Source of the DNA: Nanobdellota archaeon
Lineage (GTDB): Archaea; Nanobdellota; Nanobdellia; Pacearchaeales; GW2011-AR1
Direction: 5' to 3'
Assembly: GCA_018816205.1 (NCBI GenBank)
Contig: JAHIWJ010000104.1
Coordinates: forward strand, 1-5,113
Length of the DNA: 5,113 bases
Shown here piece by piece: positions 1 through 4,627 of the stretch. The position numbers and the translations under genes are program-made. How positions within the stretch are numbered: position 1 is the stretch's first letter; each line of letters opens with the position of its first letter. The notes beneath the pieces were generated by a model that worked only from the letters and a program-made list of their open reading frames with translations, ran no database searches and had not been told where the DNA came from.

Positions 1-2
1 AC

Positions 3-122
3 AACGCGGGCAAAGAAGGTATGACTAAGGCATTCATCCATGACGTAGATAACGAAGGCCCCATTCCATCAGTTCTGATGATTGGTCATGTTGGAGAAGG
101 GTATAGTTCTTTTACGCCTTAA
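3..122 (+). CDS. C-terminal 39 codons of an unrecognised protein (5' end outside window)
   Basis: From the first complete codon in this frame (position 3), an open frame runs 39 codons to a TAA at 120-122. The other five frames are interrupted within this stretch. The peptide is mixed polar and hydrophobic and ends with MIGHVGEGYSSFTP. I recognise no family, and no catalytic motif, membrane segment or repeat is visible in so short a tail. The gene converges on metG with about 30 bp between the two stop codons, so the two cannot share a transcript. That it codes is inferred from the open frame, a plausible protein-like composition and the tight convergent spacing. The start and true length lie to the left of the window. 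Confidence 0.55.
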   Translation, partial: NAGKEGMTKAFIHDVDNEGPIPSVLMIGHVGEGYSSFTP

Positions 123-133
123 ACTGAATATTC

Positions 134-141
134 AAAAAAAA
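134..141 (-). terminator. Oligo-T terminator after metG
   Basis: Eight consecutive A on the + strand read as T8 on the metG strand, about 12 nt after its TAG stop, with further T just before it. Archaeal RNA polymerase stops at oligo-T tracts without needing a hairpin, so this probably ends the metG transcript. The adjacent perfect palindrome TGAATATTCA (125-134) may help but is short and AT-rich. Confidence 0.5.
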
Positions 142-152
142 CAAACTCATAG

Positions 153-1595
153 CTAAATCTTCCTAAACAAAATCTCGCTCTTTTTAATCTTTCTGATTTT
201 CAAATCGCTATCCAACTCTCTCAACCTTAAAGAAAATCCAAAAATAGAAGCTATTTTCTCACATGTCGAAGGAATAAACGGCGAAAGCAAAATCGTCGCA
301 TCCTTAATTCCACAAGCCAGTTCATACAAAACTTTCTTGTCATGGCTCTCCCACGGCTTCTTCTCCTGAATAAATTCGTTGCATCGGTCAATAAAAGCGA
401 AAATCTCGCTCAAGGCTTTATCAACTTCAAAACTCTCAAAATACTTTTCAACTTTCTTTTTAGTCTCTTCGACCTTCAAAGTTTCAATTTTACACTTTTC
501 AAGCCCGTACTTTTCAGCAAGGACAGAAACTCGAGAGACTAAATTCCCGAGTTTGTTTGCCAACTCGTTGTTGTGTCTGTCGATTAAGGCTTTCTCGTCA
601 AAGTCCCCGCTTTCCCCACTCGCAAAAGGAAAATGCCTTGAGACAAAATATCTTATTGTATCTGCGCCATATTTTTCGACCAATACTCTCGGTGAAATCG
701 CATTTCCCAGACTCTTAGAAATTTTTTGTCCATTGAAAGTCAAAAACCCATGATTGAAAACCGTCTTTGGCAAAGGTAATCCTGCTGCTTTCAGCATCGC
801 TGGCCAATAAACTGTATGAAACCAAGTGTTATCAACTCCAAGAACATGCAAGTCTGCCGGCCAATATTTTTCTTTTCCCTTTTGCCTTGTGGCGCTATAA
901 TAATTTAACAAAGCATCAAACCAAACGTAAACAACATGTTTTTCATCTCCGGGAAAAGGAACCCCCCAATTAAAACTCGTTCTTGAAATCGACAAATCCT
1001 TCAGGTCTTCTTTAACTCTGTTTTTAACTTCGTTCCTGCTCTTGTCTGGTAAAACAAATTCTGGATGATTTTCATAGAGTTCAAGTAAAAACTTTTGATA
1101 TTTGCTTAATCTAAAAAAATAAGACTCTTCCTTTAGGTTTTCCAGCGGCCTTTTATGAACAGGACATTCAAAATCAGGAGCATCTTTCTCTGTATAATAT
1201 GCCTCACAATCAACACAATATAACCCGTGGTAATCTCCCAGATAAATGTCTCCCTTTTTGTTAACTGTTTCAATTATTTCCTTTACTACTTTTTTATGAT
1301 CCTCGTCTGTTGTCCTAATGAATCTGTCATACTTCACGTTCAACGCGCTCCAAGCTTCCTTAAACTTAACAGAAATCTCATCAACAAATTCCTTAGGTTT
1401 TTTCCCAGCCTTCTCAGCAGCTTTCTGAACTTTTCTTCCGTGCTCATCTGTTCCTGTTAAAAAAAATACGTCCTCTCCTAAAAGTTTATGCCACCTTGCC
1501 AATATATCTGCGATTACCTTCTGATACGCATGACCGATGTGCGGCGCTGCATTCACGTAATCTATCGCTGTTGTTATGTAAAATTTTTTTGGCAT
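153..1595 (-). CDS. metG: Methionyl-tRNA synthetase, bacterial (Thermus/Bacillus) type
   Basis: Class I aminoacyl-tRNA synthetase that charges tRNA-Met with methionine using ATP, in the cytosol. The Rossmann catalytic domain carries HIGH at residues 19-22, TGTDEHG around 47-53, YVWFDALLNY around 223-232 and the KMSKS-type loop KISKS at 291-295. One zinc knuckle is visible (C127, C130, C144, H147), the same layout I recall for the Thermus thermophilus enzyme; typical archaeal MetRS has more Cys-rich knuckles. The alpha-helical anticodon-binding domain follows, with N351 and R355 in NLVSR and W415 in EKKPW, matching the residues that read the CAU anticodon. The protein is complete at 480 aa and lacks the C-terminal EMAP/tRBD extension found in some homologues. 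The usual GKD before the FHxxxWP segment reads GVDN (253-256). The ATG start is supported by an N-terminus typical of the family and by a TATA box at leaderless distance. It appears monocistronic. Confidence 0.97.
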   Translation of the reverse strand: MPKKFYITTAIDYVNAAPHIGHAYQKVIADILARWHKLLGEDVFFLTGTDEHGRKVQKAAEKAGKKPKEFVDEISVKFKEAWSALNVKYDRFIRTTDEDHKKVVKEIIETVNKKGDIYLGDYHGLYCVDCEAYYTEKDAPDFECPVHKRPLENLKEESYFFRLSKYQKFLLELYENHPEFVLPDKSRNEVKNRVKEDLKDLSISRTSFNWGVPFPGDEKHVVYVWFDALLNYYSATRQKGKEKYWPADLHVLGVDNTWFHTVYWPAMLKAAGLPLPKTVFNHGFLTFNGQKISKSLGNAISPRVLVEKYGADTIRYFVSRHFPFASGESGDFDEKALIDRHNNELANKLGNLVSRVSVLAEKYGLEKCKIETLKVEETKKKVEKYFESFEVDKALSEIFAFIDRCNEFIQEKKPWESHDKKVLYELACGIKDATILLSPFIPSTCEKIASIFGFSLRLRELDSDLKIRKIKKSEILFRKI

Positions 1596-1616
1596 TGAAA
1601 TTCAAAAGAAAGAAGG

Positions 1617-1627
1617 TATAAAAAATT
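1617..1627 (-). promoter_or_regulatory. TATA box of metG
   Basis: On the - strand this reads AATTTTTTATA, centred about 26 nt before the metG ATG. No SD-like GGAG or GGTG lies between it and the start. That spacing fits an archaeal TBP site driving a leaderless mRNA. It overlaps the T-run of the terminator-like hairpin of the upstream gene. Confidence 0.5.
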
Positions 1628-1650
1628 AACCCTATCAACAAAAATTAGGG
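1621..1650 (-). terminator. Hairpin plus T-run ending the 314-aa gene
   Basis: On the - strand, CCCTA (1650-1646) and TAGGG (1634-1630) form a 5-bp stem around an 11-nt T-rich loop, followed by TTAATTTTTT. The stop codon TAA (1647-1645) lies in the left arm and loop. The structure resembles an intrinsic terminator. The stem is short, so the T-rich tract alone may be the active part. Confidence 0.4.
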
Positions 1651-2589
1651 AGTTATATTATATCTAGACCCAACCTTAATCAAATTATTATCCTTAAGAC
1701 TCTCATCTCCAAAAAATTTCACCAAAGATTTTATATTAACATAGGGCGTGCCATCTGCATCGTTCGTACTTCTGAATTGTTTTACAGCTACCATGTCTTT
1801 CATATCCTGAAGTGCTTCTCTAACCTGCGCAATCGCAGCCTTATAATCTGGAGTTTCCTGCCTGATTAACTGCACCTCGCCATAGCTGCCTCTGCCAAAT
1901 TCTACAACTCTTTCATCATGGCCCAAATCTCTATCAGGAATTTTCCCTGGTGGCTCATAACCTGTAACTGCATTAAACCACCTTACTAACTCTGCCTTGT
2001 AAGGCTTACTCACTCCTGCATCAACTCCCGAGATAAATCTTTTAGCCTGCAAAACAGCCTTTCCGTTCTCCCTGGTAGCCCTGTAAAAACTTCCATCGGG
2101 CAAAGTTATCTCGGTCGGCAATTCCTTGCCCCTATCCTTCGCAGGCCACCTCAAACTCCTGGCTCCAGAAGGCTCGCTGGTTTTATCCTTGACAAGTTTA
2201 TCAACATGCTTCTGTAAATCCTCTACTCTGATACAATACCCCACACCATCAAAATATTTAACTCCATCAAAGCTCGCTGCTCTGGAATCATCTGCCCTAA
2301 CATCTAAAAAAGTAGTTAACTCGTCATAAACTCCCGCCCAACTCGTAGATCCAGAACCCCCCTCGTTAATCTCTATTACAAATTCCCCGGTATCAAATTT
2401 CTCTCTGTCAGATTTTTTCAAAGCTTCTTCAAACGGACTTACAACTGCATTTTTTAAAAAGGCCGCGCTAGCTTCTGCTTCCATCTTCTCAACCAGCATA
2501 GACCTAGAAATTCTATGCCTAGCAGGATCATCCCCTTCTCTCAATTCAGGAAGCCTCAAAGGCCTGTATGCTATTTGTATTTCTGCCAT
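1645..2589 (-). CDS. Uncharacterised 314-aa soluble protein
   Basis: Complete open frame with an ATG start preceded by a TATA-like box at leaderless distance. I do not recognise the family. There is no signal peptide and no membrane segment, so it should be cytosolic. Visible parts are a charged N-terminus with a likely helix (about 31-62), a beta-rich stretch with a GGSGSTS turn (about 68-120), a middle segment with LPDGSFYRATRENGK (163-177), and a C-terminal stretch of strand, helix and strand (228-272). Residues 232-239 (GRGSYGEV) and 267-270 (VAVK) mimic the glycine loop and lysine of protein kinases, but only 44 residues follow and no catalytic HRD or DFG motif exists, so it is not a kinase. 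The stretches 68-130 and 228-292 show a weakly similar order of elements and might be diverged repeats. It is divergent from the TrmB-type regulator gene, so it is a possible target of that regulator (inference). Confidence 0.85.
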   Translation of the reverse strand: MAEIQIAYRPLRLPELREGDDPARHRISRSMLVEKMEAEASAAFLKNAVVSPFEEALKKSDREKFDTGEFVIEINEGGSGSTSWAGVYDELTTFLDVRADDSRAASFDGVKYFDGVGYCIRVEDLQKHVDKLVKDKTSEPSGARSLRWPAKDRGKELPTEITLPDGSFYRATRENGKAVLQAKRFISGVDAGVSKPYKAELVRWFNAVTGYEPPGKIPDRDLGHDERVVEFGRGSYGEVQLIRQETPDYKAAIAQVREALQDMKDMVAVKQFRSTNDADGTPYVNIKSLVKFFGDESLKDNNLIKVGSRYNITP

Positions 2590-2613
2590 GTTATGTTGTA
2601 GTAGAATACCCGC

Positions 2614-2622
2614 TTAATAAAG
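2614..2622 (-). promoter_or_regulatory. TATA box of the 314-aa gene
   Basis: The - strand reads CTTTATTAA, centred about 29 nt before the ATG at 2589. No SD precedes the start. The position fits an archaeal leaderless promoter. Confidence 0.45.
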
Positions 2623-2629
2623 TTTAGAT

Positions 2630-2643
2630 GTGAGAAGTATCAC
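2630..2643. promoter_or_regulatory. Candidate operator palindrome between divergent promoters
   Basis: GTGAGAAGTATCAC has matching 4-bp arms (GTGA/TCAC) plus one further inner pair. Its centre, about 2636.5, lies midway between the two opposing TATA boxes (centres near 2618 and 2655.5). A dimeric regulator bound there could act on both promoters. The right half contains TATCAC, one half-site of the Thermococcales TrmB-family motif TATCAC-N5-GTGATA, but the other half of that motif is absent. Function is inferred. Confidence 0.35.
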
Positions 2644-2650
2644 CACAATT

Positions 2651-2660
2651 CTTATATATT
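2651..2660 (+). promoter_or_regulatory. TATA box of the TrmB-type regulator gene
   Basis: CTTATATATT is centred about 25 nt before the ATG at 2680, a close match to the archaeal TATA element. No SD lies before the start codon, consistent with a leaderless transcript. Confidence 0.6.
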
Positions 2661-2679
2661 AAAAATTATTCAACGCTGA

Positions 2680-3390
2680 ATGAAAGAGCAACTAAGAGAA
2701 GCAGGCCTGACAGAAAATGAAGCAATTATTTACCAAACCCTTTTGCATTTAGGTCCGTCTAAAGCAGGAGAAATAGCAAAAAAATCCGGCCTACATAGGA
2801 GAGTTACCTACGATACTCTAGCAATGCTTACCGAAAAAGGTCTTATTAGTCACATCACCCAAAATAACACTCGAGTCTTCCAGGCAGCAAATCCAACAAC
2901 AATCCTAGAACTCCTAAAAGAAAAACAGGCCCGCATCGAAGAAATCCTTCCTGAAATGGAATCTCTTTTTTCATTAACAAAAGAAAAAGAAGAAACAAAC
3001 TTCTACAAAGGTCATCAAGGATTAAAAACAGTCATGGAAGACCAATTGTCGACGGGAAAAAATATTCTAATTCTGGGCGGCTCTTCGAACGCCTACGACA
3101 TTTTACAATTCTATTTCAAATGGTTTGATCAAAGAAGAGTGAAAAACAAACAAAAAGTAAAAATAATTTTTAACAAAACTGATAAGAAACTAAATGTTCC
3201 TTTATCCAAAATCAGGTTTCTCCCCCAAAAATACTCATCCCCCTTAGCCGTAAATGTTTACGGAGACAAAGTTGCTTTAATCCTTTGGAGCAAAGAAAAT
3301 CCATTCGCAGTCGTAATAAAGAATAAAGAAATTTCAGACGGCTACAAGAAGTACTTTGAGTTGATGTGGAAATCAGCGTTGAAAATCTAA
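2680..3390 (+). CDS. TrmB-family transcriptional regulator
   Basis: DNA-binding regulator of the archaeal TrmB family. Residues 1-70 form a winged helix-turn-helix that opens LREAGLTENEAIIYQTLL, with AGEIAKKSGL as the first HTH helix and HRRVTYDTLAMLTEKGLI as recognition helix and start of the wing. Residues 74-102 are a heptad-like helix suited to dimerisation. Residues 107-236 are the effector-type domain, starting with the usual FYKGHQGLK and ending with a VALILWS strand and a YKKYFELMW helix. TrmB proteins commonly sense sugars or other small ligands, but the 236-aa length lacks the longer C-terminal sugar domain of Thermococcus TrmB, so the ligand cannot be called. The start is fixed by the N-terminal family pattern and a TATA box at leaderless distance. 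It is divergent from the 314-aa gene across 90 bp containing a palindrome, which suggests auto-regulation and control of that neighbour (inference). Confidence 0.92.
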   Translation: MKEQLREAGLTENEAIIYQTLLHLGPSKAGEIAKKSGLHRRVTYDTLAMLTEKGLISHITQNNTRVFQAANPTTILELLKEKQARIEEILPEMESLFSLTKEKEETNFYKGHQGLKTVMEDQLSTGKNILILGGSSNAYDILQFYFKWFDQRRVKNKQKVKIIFNKTDKKLNVPLSKIRFLPQKYSSPLAVNVYGDKVALILWSKENPFAVVIKNKEISDGYKKYFELMWKSALKI

Positions 3391-3419
3391 TTCTGTAATG
3401 ACTTTGAAATGATAACAAG

Positions 3420-3435
3420 AGAAAGGTTTAAAAAA
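3420..3435 (+). promoter_or_regulatory. BRE/TATA promoter of the RHH-HNH operon
   Basis: A purine-rich AGAAAGG (3420-3426, BRE-like) is followed directly by TTTAAAAAA (3427-3435), about 25 nt before the ATG at 3456. No SD precedes that ATG, so the first gene is probably leaderless. The 65-bp gap after the regulator gene shows no clear terminator, so some read-through is possible. Confidence 0.55.
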
Positions 3436-3455
3436 GTAGGATAAAGTGCGATTCT

Positions 3456-3617
3456 ATGGCTAAACAGAAAATTAGTATAACTATAGATTCAGCGCTTGCT
3501 GAGAAGATAGAAAATCTCATTGAGAAAAGAAACGGACAATTTCGTAACAGAAGCCATGTCCTAGAATACGGTCTCAGGAAATTGCTCGATGATAAAGATA
3601 ACAAGGAGGATAAGTAA
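3456..3617 (+). CDS. Small ribbon-helix-helix (CopG/Arc-type) DNA-binding protein
   Basis: A 53-aa protein with the full ribbon-helix-helix layout. Residues KISITID (5-11) form the strand that would enter the DNA major groove, 12-25 form helix A (SALAEKIENLIEKR), and the loop ends in NRSHVLEYGLRKLLDD (31-46), helix B. The N-R-S helix cap before helix B is characteristic of the fold. Such proteins bind DNA as dimers and usually repress their own operon. The ATG sits about 25 nt after a good BRE/TATA element, supporting a leaderless start. Its last codons contain the GGAGG of the next gene, and its TAA is one base before the next ATG, so the two are co-transcribed and probably translationally coupled. 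RHH proteins also serve as antitoxins, but the downstream partner is an HNH homing-type endonuclease rather than a known toxin. An operon repressor is the simplest reading. Confidence 0.9.
   Translation: MAKQKISITIDSALAEKIENLIEKRNGQFRNRSHVLEYGLRKLLDDKDNKEDK
3605..3609 (+). promoter_or_regulatory. Ribosome binding site that fixes the HNH gene start
   Basis: GGAGG lies 9 nt before ATG 3619, inside the end of the RHH gene. This selects 3619 over the in-frame ATG at 3589, which has no SD and would overlap the RHH gene by 29 nt. Confidence 0.75.
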
Positions 3618-3618
3618 A

Positions 3619-4626
3619 ATGGGAAGAACAAGGTATAATGAGTCAGACCTTAAGGCAATGGCTGAATTAGTTAGAGAAGAAATTAATCATTCAAAATCAG
3701 ACACCTTGGTTAGATTGACTACAAATGCTAAATTGGCAGAGATAACCGGCTTTCGAAAACAGGGTCTGCAGGCAGCATTAGGATATTTAACCAACGAAGA
3801 AAGAAGCTATCGAACAAAAGCATTACGTTTACAAGAAAACAGCAAATATAGCATAGAAGATGTAACCGGCGTTTCTTTAGACTTTATATATTTTGACGAT
3901 TTAGGAAGAGAAATTGCTAAGAACTATGGTCTTCCTTCAAACGCAAAAGTATCAATGATGCTACAAAGAGGTATAGAAGCCGGCATTGTTACAGAAGAAC
4001 AAGTTGAAAATGCCCGTCAACGTAGATACAAAACTAAAACCCCCGCATACTTTGAAGCTATGAGCAAAAGAGATATTACAGGCGAAAAAAACAGCATGTT
4101 TGGCCGAACAGGTGAATTATGTCCTGCATTCGGTAGAACGGGTGAATCTCATCCATGGTATGGTAAACACCATTCATCTAAATTCAAACAAAGAATGTCT
4201 GAAAGAATGAGCGGCCCAAACAACCCAAATTTCAATGGATGGAGCTCTCTAAGAGGATACGATCCAGAATTTACTCACCTCATGAGATATGTTGTCTTAG
4301 TCAGAGATGGAAAGAAATGCCGTAATTGCGGCACAACTCAAAAAGAACAAAAAGCAAGGCATAACCAGCAAGGGCTTAGTGTTCATCATATCGATTACGA
4401 CAAAAGACATAACGACGAGCATAATCTTGTTACCCTATGTACTGAATGTCACGTTCCAACAAATATGGCCCGAGAAGGCAACAGAGAACACTGGCAAGAA
4501 TACTACGGGTCCATGGTTGAAAGGATATATACAGAAATGACTGAGCCAGAAAAACAAAGACTAAACGCAATCAAAGAAAGATTGGCAAAAAGAAATCCTC
4601 AAAGCAAAGTCGAGGAGGCTGCATAA
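3619..4626 (+). CDS. NUMOD3/HNH homing-type endonuclease with N-terminal HTH modules
   Basis: A 335-aa predicted DNA endonuclease. The C-terminal HNH domain (about 222-283) has a zinc-binding CRNC (C234, C237) paired with C274 and C277, and the catalytic signature VHHIDYD (H256, H257, D259), N269 and H278, so all key residues are present. In front lie NUMOD3-like DNA-binding repeats: three tandem decapeptides (155-184; GEKNSMFGRT, GELCPAFGRT, GESHPWYGKH), then a helix (186-198) and GPNNPNFNGW (199-208). The N-terminus (about 8-66) is an HTH-like module with TTNAKLAEITGF, shared with the next gene. Residues 77-133 look like a diverged second copy (REIAKNYG). This architecture is known from free-standing and intron-encoded homing endonucleases, which nick or cut a specific site to spread their own DNA. 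The start at ATG 3619 follows GGAGG by 9 nt. It is the second gene of an operon after an RHH protein. The target site is unknown and no intron or intein host gene is visible. Confidence 0.92.
   Translation: MGRTRYNESDLKAMAELVREEINHSKSDTLVRLTTNAKLAEITGFRKQGLQAALGYLTNEERSYRTKALRLQENSKYSIEDVTGVSLDFIYFDDLGREIAKNYGLPSNAKVSMMLQRGIEAGIVTEEQVENARQRRYKTKTPAYFEAMSKRDITGEKNSMFGRTGELCPAFGRTGESHPWYGKHHSSKFKQRMSERMSGPNNPNFNGWSSLRGYDPEFTHLMRYVVLVRDGKKCRNCGTTQKEQKARHNQQGLSVHHIDYDKRHNDEHNLVTLCTECHVPTNMAREGNREHWQEYYGSMVERIYTEMTEPEKQRLNAIKERLAKRNPQSKVEEAA
4081..4170 (+). repeat. Three in-frame 30-nt units encoding NUMOD3-like decapeptides
   Basis: Units at 4081-4110, 4111-4140 and 4141-4170 each begin GGYGAA and encode G-E-x4-F/Y-G-R/K-T/H. 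Identity is strongest at the codons for GE and for (F/Y)G, and weak between them, so these are old protein-level repeats rather than a recent DNA duplication. Confidence 0.7.
4614..4618 (+). promoter_or_regulatory. Ribosome binding site of the third operon gene
   Basis: GGAGG lies 9 nt before ATG 4628, inside the last codons of the HNH gene. The spacing and the TAA-N-ATG overlap copy the previous junction exactly. Confidence 0.75.
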
Positions 4627-4627
4627 G

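Noticed and set aside
125..134. Palindrome TGAATATTCA between the convergent genes
   Set aside because: Short and AT-rich, expected by chance in such sequence; no role beyond possible help to termination.
379..753. 124-codon open frame on the + strand opposite metG
   Set aside because: It lies entirely antisense to a well-supported conserved gene, shows no family resemblance, and lacks a promoter or SD of its own.
1780..1896. Protein-kinase-like GRGSYGEV and VAVK motifs in the 314-aa protein
   Set aside because: The spacing between them is longer than in kinases, only 44 residues follow the lysine, and no HRD, DFG or APE motif exists. Likely chance resemblance.
2638..2656. Full Thermococcales TrmB-family site TATCAC-N5-GTGATA
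   Set aside because: Only the TATCAC half is present; the bases after N5 do not match GTGATA.
3589..3618. Upstream in-frame ATG as the start of the HNH gene
   Set aside because: It has no SD, overlaps the RHH gene by 29 nt, and the extra residues are a reading of the RHH tail in another frame. ATG 3619 has GGAGG at 9 nt.
3456..4626. Classical toxin-antitoxin pair (RHH antitoxin plus toxin)
   Set aside because: The downstream protein has NUMOD3 and HNH domains, not a RelE, MazF, PIN or Fic-type toxin fold. A repressor of its own operon fits better, though nuclease control remains possible.
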